Below are positions 12,517 to 24,325 of a stretch of 64,000 nucleotides of DNA, piece after piece. How positions within the stretch are numbered: position 1 is the stretch's first letter; the number at the start of each line of letters is the position of its first letter. The DNA is taken from contig NC_088913.1 in assembly GCF_963576675.1 (NCBI RefSeq), positions 84,939,001 through 85,003,000 on the forward strand, written 5' to 3'. The notes beneath the pieces are model-generated. The model made no database searches. It had not been told where the DNA came from and was given only the letters and a program-made list of their open reading frames with translations. The position numbers and the translations under genes were made by a program. Source of the DNA: Euphorbia lathyris. Lineage: Eukaryota; Streptophyta; Magnoliopsida; Malpighiales; Euphorbiaceae.

Positions 12517-12861
12517 TTAAATAAAATCATTATCAGGACCTAAAACGTCATTGTTATATTGCGGGATCTTGTTCTTCAGAGACATTTTCACTTCCCCCAG
12601 CTCCTCCTTCAACTCCGCTTTCTCCTCCTCTCCTTTCTCAATGAAAGACATCTTTGAGTCACAAAATAAAGACATGAAAGTCTTCAAGCCCTTCAGCTTC
12701 TTTATGATGTCGTCAATATCCCCTTCCATAAAAGTTTCCTACATATCTTCAATAACTTTAAATAGCTCATCAAGAATTTCACTCTCTGCTTTACGTGCTG
12801 ATTGTTCAACAGGAGAAGAAGACCTCTTTCTCTTCAAATAACTCGAACTGCTTCCTGACAT
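12517..12861 (-). pseudogene. Small coiled-coil accessory gene of the MULE, copy 3
   Basis: Minus-strand reading frame of about 114 codons starting MSGSSSSYLKRKRSSSP, convergent with the end of the transposase gene. It has a basic nuclear-signal-like KRKR, an acidic helical middle, a charged coiled coil (EKGEEEKAELKEELGEV) and a tail with YNNDVLGP. One in-frame TAG at 12739-12741 breaks it. The fourth copy has an open homologue at 56962-57336 with the same start, KRKR, CDS-M-S-(F/Y)-IEK and YNNDVLGP. Frame conservation at low nucleotide identity suggests a real protein. I do not recognise the family; function unknown. Confidence 0.7.
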
Positions 12862-12912
12862 ATTTGCTTCAATTCTACTTCTAAAAAAATACGAACAATA
12901 GAGAGAACGATA

Positions 12913-12921
12913 CTATTTATA
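12913..12921 (-). promoter_or_regulatory. TATA box of coiled-coil gene, copy 3
   Basis: TATAAATAG on the minus strand, 52 bp upstream of the ATG at 12861. The fourth copy has TATAAATA in the same place (57373-57380, 37 bp before its ATG). Confidence 0.55.
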
Positions 12922-13340
12922 GAATTTTATTTAGTCTCTTCAACTTCCTACTGTCAAACATGCTTTCTTTCATTCAAATGATTATCTATTGGGAAACTCA
13001 GCAGCTTTAATTTATTGAGTCTCTTCAAATTCTACTTTTTCTGTAATGAAACACGCCCTTTCATTCAAAATAAATGTATATTGGGAATCTCAGCAGTCTT
13101 AAGATTATTACGTATATCAAATTTTTTATTAAATGCAAACTAAAATAAATCTGTTAATCAGTCTCTCAAACTATTGGTATTATTTCCTATATTAATTGAA
13201 ATTTAATAGTAATAAATTATCAGAATCAGTAATTATTTCATCATTTCTTTATTATTGCAAAAGGGATGAATTATAAACAATTAAAATAAATTTGCATTCA
13301 TTTTATTAACAATTACAACTTTAATGAAACATATACCATG
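12922..13340. repeat. Upstream direct repeats of coiled-coil gene
   Basis: A roughly 80-110 bp unit containing ATTGGGAA(A/T)CTCAGCAG and a downstream GAGTCTCTTCAAATTCTA occurs about twice here and two to three times in the fourth copy (57415-57600). It lies upstream of the coiled-coil gene in both, so it may be part of its promoter. The remainder is AT-rich sequence with no gene. Confidence 0.55.
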
Positions 13341-13682
13341 TATTATTTATATTCAAACAAACAATGATTACTTATTGATCCCTTATTACTGAAACAAATG
13401 TAACTATATCATTTCATTTTCTATTTTACAGGATTAAGCCTTAAAAGCAAACTTACTGATCCATTGGATATACTCTTACATTGTTACAATGATATACACA
13501 ATTTGTTCCATTCCTTTAACTATATTGTTCAAAACGAATACATATGTTGTTCCGGAATAAATATTAAATTGTTCCTTCAGAAATAGTTACATTCTTTTTT
13601 ATTACTTTAATGTGATCTAAACTCATTTCCCATTCCAACATAATTAGTACTATGTTCCAAGACAATTTGTTTAATAAAATGA

Positions 13683-14383
13683 TGTTTATTAAATGGATGA
13701 TGTATATAAAGTGGTTGTGAGTATGAACCATTGGATATACTCTTATATTGTTCCAAAGGTATACATGAATTGTACAAATTGTTTCATATAACTATATCAT
13801 TTTTTGCAACTTAATGTACCATTAAGTGGTTGTGAGTATTGACAAAGGCTATAGACTGAATTCTACCAAATTGTACCACTTATTCCATGTAACTATATCA
13901 TTTGTTCCAAATGAATGTACCATTTGTTCCAATTAAATGTAAGGTTTGTTCCGAGTGAATTATATCTGCTATATATTGAAAATATTGACATCTGTTAACA
14001 ATAAACAAAAATATAATTTCAAAAACCTTATTGAATATAAAATAATATATATAAATTGTAAAGTATATCATGTTTATTAAATGGATGATGTATATAAAGT
14101 GGTTGTTAGTATAAACCATTGGATATGCTCTTATATTGTTCCAAATGTATACATAAATTATACAAATTGTTTAATATAACTATATCATTTGTTCCAACTT
14201 AATGTACCATTAAGTGGTTGTGAGTATTGACAAAAGCTATAGACTGAATTCTACCAAATTGAAACACTTGTTCCATGTAACTATATCATTTGTTCCAAAT
14301 GAATGTACCATTTGTTCCAATTAAATGTAAGGTTTGTTCCGAGTGAATTATATCTGCTATATATTGAAAATATTGACATCTGT
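13683..14383. repeat. Tandem duplication, period about 385 bp, in MULE spacer
   Basis: The stretch 13683-13996 is repeated at about 14068-14383 with small changes; both copies contain the same order of TTGTTCCAA-type motifs. It sits in the intergenic spacer between the converging transposase and Ulp1 genes. Confidence 0.8.
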
Positions 14384-14506
14384 AAGATACAAATATATAA
14401 ATTAAATGTAAGGTTTGTTCCAAATTGAATATAAAATAATATATATAAATTCTAAAATATATTTACAAATTCTAAAATTTATTTACAAATGTAAGATACA
14501 AATATG

Positions 14507-17079
14507 TTATTCCAAATTTAGTCCAGCTCCAACAACCCATTCTTTTGACTTCTTATCAATTTCTTCAATAAGCTGATTTATTGGATTCAATAGAATGCTC
14601 CAGCAATAATGAATTCTAAGAATATGGAATAATAGTAATACAAACTGTTACATAAAGAATTTACAACATATACCTTAGAATTCTTTGTCAATCCAATATC
14701 TCACTCTTTCACACTCTGACCCATGTATGTTTCCATATGCTTCAAAAGAAAAATACCACAATCATTGTGGTTACTGTTGCTTCTCCACTTCATCTTCAGG
14801 ATATGCACTTTGTATGCACACATTTGTTTGAATGAAGAAGCATCGTTTTTTAAAACAAAATCAGCATAGGATTTTAACTACAACAAACAAATCAGAAAAT
14901 ATGTTATCACATATGCAAAAAAATCCAAAGCATGAAGTAAATCATGTTACAACATACCATTTGTTGTTGGAAATCCCCATACTTGTCAACACGACTGATG
15001 TTCCGAGGGAGTGTTTTGTTATCCAATATTTCAACAGTCTTTGAAAGATTGTTGACAACAATCAGATAAAAATGTGCATGAGAAATAACTGGAAAAAAAC
15101 ACCTAATAAACACCAAAATACATTAGTATCTTAATACATTTTATACTATTCAACTGCTGCTGTTCCACCATAAAACTTACCAATTCAACATCAGCCAAGT
15201 TTTTAAAATTGAAAAAATCAAGTTCAGTCTGAAGTCTTTCCTTAAAATCACGTTCTTTTGATCTACTAGCTCCAGAAAACAGAAGATTCTACAAAATAAT
15301 CAAAACAACAGTTAGCACAACAATTATTTACAAAATGAAAACAAAAAACAAACTTACAAAGTTAAGAAACATACAAAAGCATATGTACTGAAAAAAAATC
15401 TTTTCAGTTTTCCATTATATTTCTTCAATTCTTCAGTGTTCAAAATTGAACTCCAAGCATCCACAACATTATTGACAAGATGATCATTACCAGACAATGA
15501 TAAAATCTCCTGTTTATCAATAAAGGTTTGTCCATCACTGAAGAATGCATCACTTCAAAACAAGGAAAAAAACTATCAGTATATGCCAAAATAACATATA
15601 AATTCATATAACATAACTTTAACTTCTTACCTCCTTACACCAGGACTCAGTGCAAATTCAACAATCCTCCTTTTACGACTATCCATGTTTTCCATCAACT
15701 TTGGATGCCGAGAAATAAATGGAGAACAGATGTACTTAGATTCCTTAATAGTCCTCCTTACACGACCTCCTCCACCATTTTCATTATCAATACCATATTT
15801 CAAAACAATTTCTCCTAAATCTCGACGTAATTCGTTTATCACATCTATACTGTATCCTGACCTCCTAGGATACTTATCCCACTAAAAAACATATCACAAT
15901 TAAAATCATGCATCAAAACTATAACTTCGACATGTCATATATTAAAACTAATTGTTCCAAGAATAAACACCAATTGTTCAAAGAAGAAACACCAATTATT
16001 CAAAAAATAAACACTTACAATATTATCAATCTTCAACACTTTCTCAAACACTATATCATGCATGTACTTCATTACATAATAACCACAGCTTGTGGTATCT
16101 GTCTGAGATGGAATATTCTGCAAAATAAAATACAAAAAACTTAAAAACAATAAAACAAAAATATATAAATATACATACAAATTAAAGACGTACCACAGGG
16201 CAAATCCATTGTACCAAAAACTTCTCATGATAAAAAGAATTAATAGTTCTACAAAACAAATTCATATATATGTCAAACTATTGCATTCAAAAAATAAAAT
16301 ACATTATAAAAAGGCATTTGATTATTAAACATACTCATCAATAACAAATCTCCATTGATCATTTTTCACGCCCAAACGAGATTTCAATGGATCCAACAGA
16401 AAAACATGTTTCCCCTCAAGATCAACAACAGTCAAAGTCCAATGATACCTGAAGAAAACAAACACATTAGTAAAACTATAATACATTATTAACCAAATAA
16501 AATAAATCATCAGTATAGATAAATAATGCATACTGTTTGTTTCGCGGTATCAGATACAAACATTTGATGTCGCACTGTTCATATCTCTCTGTCAAAAACT
16601 TGATCTTCTTCCCTCTCGTATTAACTCTTTCAAATTTATTAGTTCTGTTTGGATCAACAAGGGAGAAGGTGGTATTCAATCTATCATTATTCAGAATCAC
16701 ATCATAGAGGTGCCTGTACAAAACACACACAAAACATATACAGAAAACATGTCATTCAAAAGAAAATATATAATCACTAATACAAACATGGAATTATAGA
16801 TTAAAAAAATACCTCATGTAATAAAGAATTCGGCCACACCCTATTGCAGCTAGATCAGCCAATTCACGAATATCCCTCCTCAAAATAACTGCATTCACCG
16901 CATGACCAAAAATGTAATATTCAAACGTGGTAAAAACTGTCCTCCCATTACATAAATAATTGTTAGCCCATATGCACATATCTGCAAATTCATCTGGAAC
17001 ATTTGCAGGCAAAGACTCCAAGTTTATATCATCATCATCATCATCAGACATCTCTGTCTCAATTGCATCATCGATATCA
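14507..17079 (-). pseudogene. Ulp1 gene C-terminal half with two catalytic cores, copy 3
   Basis: Minus-strand exons with visible GT/AG borders: 17079-16813, 16713-16534, 16448-16335, about 16230-16194, 16117-16019, 15891-15631, about 15551-15358, 15288-15181, 15102-14958, about 14870-14660 and 14600-14507 (stop TAA). Core I has YHWTLTVVDL (His 16442-16444), VFLLDPL and QTDTTSCGYYVMKYM (Gln at -6 from Cys 16085-16087), like the CGYYVMR-type Ulp1 of CACTA elements. Core II has HAHFYLIVV (His 15072-15074), VEILDN and NDCGIFLLKHME (Cys 14758-14760), the usual MULE-borne type. So both triads are legible. A TGA for Trp after core II and the element insertion at 17139 make it a pseudogene. The upstream exons continue at 24326-25444. 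Confidence 0.75.
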
Positions 17080-17130
17080 CTGGTGAAAATATAAAAACAA
17101 CTCAAATATATAACAAAAAAAAAACATTGT

Positions 17131-17138
17131 TCCACACA
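17131..17138. repeat. Target-site duplication, left, of satellite-bearing element
   Basis: TCCACACA here and again at 24318-24325, flanking 17139-24317. Copy 1 of the MULE has the uninterrupted equivalent near 2973-2990 (CCCACACATATATAAG), which supports an insertion at this point. Confidence 0.7.
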
Positions 17139-17549
17139 TGGTAAATTCTATGGTTACTATGTTGGAAAAAAGTGATAATACTTTGTTTTAGTATCCAATA
17201 GTAATTGGACATGTGTTAATAAAAATAAGGTTAATTAAAATTAATAAAAAAGGTAACCTGCTATAGCAGGTAATATTTAATTATAAAATTTTAAAGATTA
17301 TTAATTACAAGATAAATAATATATTAGTCCCTATATTTTAATCTAATCACTATTTAGTCATTATATGTTAATAATACACTATCAGTCTTTAATTTTAGCT
17401 CAATTCAAGAGTTTAGTCCCTTGTAGAGGGATTAATCTGTTCAATAATTTAAAAATTTAAGTAACAAAAGTGTTGATCAAAATAAAAATTGAAAAGTAAA
17501 CAATATATTATTAAAATACGAGAACTAAACAATATGGACTGATAAAATA

Positions 17550-20500
17550 AAACATTTACGTAAAACTCTATTTTCACAAGGTTTGTGAATTTGTTTCTCC
17601 TAAAATAAAAAGGTTACCTAAATTTAGCAAAACTATACGTAAATTAAATCTAAAAATAAAATATTTACGCAAAGGTTTTATGTAAAACTATAATTTTCAC
17701 AAGGTTTGTGGATTTTTTCTCCTAAAATAAGAAGGTTACGTAAATTTAGTCAAACCTTACGTAAATTATGTCTAAAAATAAAAGATTTACGTAAAATTCA
17801 TAGGTTTTACGTAAACTCTATTTTCACAAGGTTTGTGAATTTTTTTCGTCTAAAATAAAAAGGTGACGTAAATTTAATCAAACCTTACGTAAATTATATC
17901 TAAAAAGAAAAGATTTACGTAAAGTTGAAAGGTTTTACGTAAAACTCTATTTTTCACTAAGTTTGTGGATTGTTTCTTATAAAAGAATAAAGTTACGTCA
18001 ATTTAGTCAAATTTTATGTAAATTATGTCTAAAAATAAATGTTTTACGTAAAGTTTAAAGGTTTTACGTAAAACTCTATTTTTTACAAGCTTTGTAGATT
18101 TTTTCTCCTAAAATAACACCGTTACGTAAATATAGTCTAACTTTATGTAAATTATGTCTAAAAATAAAATATTTACGTAAAGTTTAACGGTTCTACGTAA
18201 AACTCTATTTTCACTAAGTTTGTGGATTTTTTCTCCTAAAATAACAAGGTTACGTAAATTTAGTCAAACCTTACGTAAATTATGTCTAAAAATAAAAGAT
18301 TTACGTAAAATTCATAGGTTTTACGTAAAATTCTATTTTCACAAAGTTTTTAAATTTTTTTCTCCTAAAATAAAAAGGTTACGTAAATTTAGTCAAATTA
18401 TACGTAAATTATATCTAAAAATAAAATCTTTACATAAAGTTTCAAAGTTTTACGTAAAACTGTAATTTTCAAAATGTTTGTGGATTTTTCTCCTAAAGGA
18501 AAATGGTTGCGTAAATTTAGTAAAATCTTACGTAAATTAGGTTTAAAAATAAGAGATTTACGTAAAATTCATAGGTTTTAAGTAAAAATCTATTTTTACA
18601 AGCTTTGTGAATTTTTTTCTCCTAAAATAAAAATATTACCTAAATTTAGTCAAACTATACGTAAATTATGTCTAAAAATAAAATATTTACGTAAAATTTA
18701 AAGGTTTTACGTAAAACTCTAATTTTCACAAGGTTTTTGGATTTTTTCTCCTAAAATGATACGGTTACGTAAATTTAGTCAAACCTTACGTAAATTATGT
18801 CTAAAAATAAAAGATTTACGTAAAATTATATCTAAAAATAAAAGGTTTACGTAAAGTTTAAAGGTTTTACGTAAAACTCTATTTTTCACTAAGTTTGTGG
18901 ATTGTTTCTTATAAAAGAATAAGGTTACGTCAATTTAGTCAAATTTTACGTAAATTATGTCTAAAAATAAAAGTTTTACGTAAAGTTTAAAGGTTTTACG
19001 TAAAACTCTATTTTTACAAGCTTTGTAGATTTTTTCTCCTAAAATAACACGGTTACATAAATATAGTCTAACTTTATGTAAATTATGTCTAAAAATAAAA
19101 GATTTACGTAAAGTTCAACGGTTTTACACGTAAAACTCTATTTTTCACTAAGTTTGTGGATTTTTTCTCCTAAAATAACAAGGTTACTTAAATTTAGTCA
19201 AACCTTACGTAAGTTATATCTAAAAATAAAAGATTTACGTAAAATTCATAGGTTTTAGGTAAAATTCTATTTTCACAAGGTTTGTGAATTTTTTTCTCCT
19301 AAAATAAAAAGGTTATGTAAATTTAGTCAAACTATACGTGAATTATATCTACAAATAAAATATTTACGTAAAGTTTCAAGGTTTTACGTAAAACTCTAAT
19401 TTTCACAATGTTTGTGGATTTTTCTCTTAAAGTAAAAGGGTTGCGTGAATTTAGTCAAATCTTATGTAAATTATGTCTAAAAATAAGAGATTTACGTAAA
19501 ATTCATAGGTTTTACGTAAAACTCTATTTTTACCAGCTTTGTGAATTTTTTTCTCCTAAAATAAAAAGATTACCTAAATTTAGTCAAACTATACGTAAAT
19601 TATGTCTAAAAATAAAATATTTACGTAAAATTCAAAGGTTTTATGTAAAACTCTAATTTTCACAAGGTTTTTGGATTTTTTTCTCCTAAAATGACAAGGT
19701 TACGTAAATTTAGTCAAACCTTACGTAAATTATGTCTAAAAATAAAAGATTTACGTAAAATTATGTCTAAAAATAAAAGGTTTACGTAAAGTTCAAAGGT
19801 TTTACGTAAAACTCTATTTTTCACTAAGTTTGTGGATTGTTTCTTATAAAAGAATAAGGTTACGTCAATTTAGTCAAATTTTACGTAAATTATGTCTAAA
19901 AATAAAAGTTTTACGTAAAGTTTAAAGGTTTTACGTAAAACTCTATTTTTTACAAGCTTTGTAGATTTTTTCTCCTAAAATAACACCGTTACGTAAATAT
20001 AGTGTAACTTTATGTAAATTATGTCTAAAAATAAAAGATTTACGTAAAGTGTAAAGGTTTTACGTAAAACTCTATTTTCACTAAGTTTGTGGATTTTTTC
20101 TCCTAAAATAACAAGGTTACGTAAATTTAGTCAAACTTTACGTAAATTATGTCTAAAAATAAAAGATTTACGTAAAATTCATAGGTTTTACGTAAAATTC
20201 TATTTTCACATGGTTTGTGAATTTTTTTTCTCCTAAAATAACAAGGTGATGTAAATTTAGTCAAAGCTTACGTAAATTATGTCTAAAAATAAAAGATTTA
20301 CGTAAAATTCATAGGTTTTACGTAAAATTCTATTTTCACAAAGTTTTTAAATTTTTTTCTCCTAAAATAAAAAGGTTACGTAAATTTAGTCAAATTATAC
20401 GTAAATTATATCTAAAAATAAAATCTTTACATAAAGTTTCAAAGTTTTACGTAAAACTGTAATTTTCAAAATGTTTGTGGATTTTTCTCCTAAAGGAAAA

Positions 20501-23285
20501 TGGTTGCGTAAATTTAGTAAAATCTTACGTAAATTAGGTTTAAAAATAAGAGATTTACGTAAAATTCATAGGTTTTAAGTAAAAATCTATTTTTACAAGC
20601 TTTGTGAATTTTTTTCTCCTAAAATAAAAAGATTGCCTAAATTTAGTCAAACTATACGTAAATTATGTTTAAAAATAAAATATTTACGTAAAATTCAAAG
20701 GTTTTACGTAAAACTCTAATTTTCACAAGGTTTTTGGATTTTTTCTCCTAAAATGATAAGGTTACGTAAATTTAGTCAAACCTTACGTAAATTATGTCTA
20801 AAAATAAAAAATTTACGTAAAATTATGTCTAAAAATAAAAGATTTACGTAAAGTTCAAAGGTTTTACGTAAAACTCTATTTTTCACTAAGTTTGTGGATT
20901 GTTTCTTATAAAAGAATGAGGTTACGTCAATTTAGTCAAATTTTACGTAAATTATGTCTAAAAATAAAACTTTTACGTAAAGTTTAAAACTTTTACATAA
21001 AACTCTATTTTTCACAAGCTTTTGAGATTTTTTCTTTTAAAAGAATAAGGTTACGTAAATTTAGTCAAATTTTATGTAAATTATCTAAAAATAAAAGTTT
21101 TACGTCAAGTTTAAAGGTTTTACATAAAACCCTATTTTTCACAAGCTTTGTGGATTTTTTCTTCTAAAATAACAGAGTTACGTAAATATAGTCTAACGTT
21201 ACGTAAATTATGTCTAAAAATAAAATATTTACATAAAGTTCAAAGGGTTTATGTAAAACTCTATTTTTCACTAAGTTTGTGGATTTTTTTCTTATAAAAG
21301 AATAAGGTTACGTAAATTTAGTCAAATTTTACGACGTAAAGTTTAAAGGTTTTACGTATAACTCTATTTCATACAAGCTTTATAGATTTTTCTTAAAATA
21401 ACACGGTTACGTAAATGTAGTCTAATTTTACGTAAATTATGTTTAAAACAAAAAGATTTACGTAAAGTTCAAAGGTTTTACGTAAAACTCTATTTTTCAC
21501 TAAGTTTGTGGATTTTTTCGTATAAAAGAATAAGGTTACATAAATTTAGTCAAATTTTAAGTAAATTATGTCTAAAAATAAAAGTTTTACGTAAAACTCT
21601 ATTTTGCACAAGCTTTGTGGATTTTTTTCTCCTAAAATAACAAGGTTACGTAAATATAGTCTAACTTTACGTAAATTATGTCTAAAAATAAAAGATTTAC
21701 ATAAAGTTCAAAGGTTTTACGTAAAACTCTATTTTCTCTAAGTTTGTGGATTTTTTCTTATAAAAGAATAAGGTTACGTAAATGTAGTCAAATTTTACGT
21801 AAATTATGTCTAAAAGTAAAAGTTTTATTAAAGTTTAAAGGTTTTACGTAAAACTCTATTTTTTACAAGGTTTGTAGATTTTTTCTCCTAAAATAACACG
21901 GTTACGTAAATATAGTCTAACTTTATGTAAATTATGTCTAAAAATAAAAGATTTATGTAAAGTTCAAAGGTTTTACGTAAAACTCTATTTTTCACTAAGT
22001 TTGTGGATTTTTTCTTATAAAAAAATGATGTTACGTAAATTTAGTCAAATTTTACGTATATTATTTTTAAAAATAAAACTTTTACGTAAAGTTTAAAGCT
22101 TTTACATAAAACTCTATTTTTCACAAGCTTTTTAGATTTTTTCTTTTAAAAGAATAAGGTTACGTAAATTTAGTCAAATTTTATGTAAATTATGTCTAAA
22201 AATAAAAGTTTCACGTAAAGTTTGTTTTACATAAAACCCTATTTTTCACAAGCTTTGTGGATTTTTTTCTTCTAAAATAACAGGGTTACGTAAATATAGT
22301 CTAACTTTATGTAAATTATGTATAAAAATAAAAGATTTACATAAGTTCAAAGGGTTTATGTAAAACTCTATTTTTCACTAAGTTTGTGGATTTCTTTCTT
22401 ATAAAAGAATAAGGTTACGTAAATTTAGTCAAATTTTACGACGTAAAGTTTAAAGGTTTTACGTAAAACTCTATTTTATACAAGCTTTGTAGATTTTTCT
22501 TAAAATAACACAGTTACGTAAATGTAGTCTAATTTTACGTAAATTATGTTTAAAACTAAAAGATTTATGTAAAGTTCAAACGTTTTACGTAAAACTCTAT
22601 TTTTCACTAAGTTTGTGGATTTTTTCTTATAAAAGAATGGAGTTATTTCAATTTAGTCAAATTTTACGTAAATTATGTCTAAAATTAAAAGTTTTATGTA
22701 AAGTTTAAAGGTTTTACGTAAAACTCTATTTTTTACAAGCTTTGTAGAATTTTCCTAAAATAACACGGTTACGTAAATGTAGTCTAATTTTACGTAAATT
22801 ATGTTTAAAAATAAAAGATTTACGTAAAGTTTAAAGGTTTTACGTAAAACTATATTTTTCACTAAGTTTGTTGATTTTTTCTTATAAAAGATTAAAGTTA
22901 CTTCAATTTAGTCAAATTTTACGTAAATTATGTCTAAAAGTAAAAGTTTTATGTAAAGTTTAAAGGTTTTACGTAAAACTCTATTTTTTACAATCTTTCT
23001 AGATTTTTTTCTCCTAAAATAACACTGTTACGTAAATATAGGCTAACTTTCCGTAAATTATGTGTAAAAATAAAAGATTTACGTAAAGTTCAAAGGTTTT
23101 ACGTAAAACTCTATTTTTAACTAAGTTTGTGGATTTTTTTCTTATAAAAAAATAAGGTTACATAAATTTAGTCAAAATTTACGTAAATTATGTTTAAAAA
23201 TAAAAGTTTTACATAAAACTCTATTTTTCACAAGCTTTGTGTATTTTTTCTTCTAAAATAACAAGGTTACGTAAATATAGTATAA
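17550..23285. repeat. TTTACGTAAA satellite array, about 128-bp monomers
   Basis: More than 40 degenerate monomers of about 125-130 bp. Each has three or four copies of the self-complementary TTTACGTAAA or a close variant, plus fixed linkers such as GTTTGTGGATTTTTTCTCC and TTATGTCTAAAAATAAAAG. A higher-order period of about 0.93-1.06 kb is visible from the variant linker TGTTTCTTATAAAAG at 17971, 18903, 19838 and 20900, and a near-identical segment recurs at 18341 and 20338 (offset 1997). Short reading frames inside it are chance products of the repeat. Confidence 0.9.
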
Positions 23286-24317
23286 CTTTACTTAAATTAG
23301 GCTTAACGTTTACAACATAATATCAATTTAGGCTTAACGTTTACAATATAGCATCAATTTAGGCCTCATGTACAAAATAGCACCAATATAGGTTTAACGT
23401 TTACAAAATTAAGTCAAAATTTACGTAAATTACGTCTAAAAATAGAAGATTTAAGTAACTTTCAAAGATTTTACGCAAAACTAAATTCTTCACAAAGTTA
23501 ATATTTTTTATAAAAATATAGCTTTACGTAAATTAAGTCTAACTTTACGTAAATTATGTCTAAGAATACAAAATTTACGTAAAGTTGAAAGGTTTTACGT
23601 AAAACTCAATTTTTATGGAAGTTACTGATTTTTTTTTCTAAAATTGCAAATTTACATAAATTATGTATAAAAATAGAAGATTTACGTAAAATTCAAAAGT
23701 TTTATGTAAAACTAGATTTTTCGGAAAATTAAAATAAAACTTTACTTAAATTAAGTCAAATTTTACGTAAATTATGTCTAAAAATAGAAGATTTGCATAA
23801 AGATCAAAAGTTTTATGTAAAACTCAATTTTTTCGCAATGTTAATGATTAAAAAAATACAATTTTAAATAAATTAAGTTAAACTTTACGTTAATTTTGTC
23901 TAAAAATAAAAATTTTATGTAAAGTTTAAAGGTTTTACGTAAATTTGATTTTTTACAAAATTACTAATTTGTATTTAAAAAATAGAACTTTATGTAAATT
24001 TAATTTAATTTTATATAAAAAAAGTTATCAAGATTGAGAAACAAGAAATTCAGGGAGATTAGAAGAAGAAAAAAAGGTTATAAAATGGTGATTAGAAAAA
24101 TATAATAATGAAGGAGAGTAAGGTTGAAAGAATTTCCAGAAAAAATAAAAAGTATAACAGGTGTTAATTAGAAATCAATCTCTAACAAGGAGTTTAAGTA
24201 GCCGGTAAAATGGATTTAATAATTTAATGATGAGATTCTAATATTTTTGAGATCAAACGGTGTAAAACACAAAGTAACTTTACTTTGTTTTGTGACCAAG
24301 TAACAGTAGCCAACACC
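23286..24317. repeat. Right arm of satellite-bearing element, array copy a
   Basis: Begins with alternating GCTTAACGTTTACAA-type units, then diverged satellite-like sequence and a unique AT-rich end with the short palindrome CAAAGTAACTTTACTTTG. The same arm is repeated at 28737-29770 and 39148-40177, directly after Gypsy sequence in those two cases. Confidence 0.85.
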
Positions 24318-24325
24318 TCCACACA

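Larger units (their letters stand above)
17139..24317. mobile_element. 7.2-kb non-coding element carrying a satellite array
   Basis: An insertion inside the Ulp1 gene, bounded by 8-bp duplications. Ends are imperfectly inverted: left begins TGGTAAATTCTATGGTTACT, right (reverse) begins GGTGTTGGCTACTGTTACTT, and both have ACTTTGT(T/G)TT shortly inside. No transposase is visible. The left 400 bp and right about 1 kb are unique-looking AT-rich arms, and the middle is the TTTACGTAAA satellite. The duplication length (8 or an imperfect 9) leaves hAT or MULE as parents; it is non-autonomous either way. Confidence 0.6.

Noticed and set aside
18220..19656. Reading frames of about 80 residues in the TTTACGTAAA array
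   Set aside because: They follow the satellite monomer in one frame and recur only because the repeat recurs; no start context, domain or codon bias.
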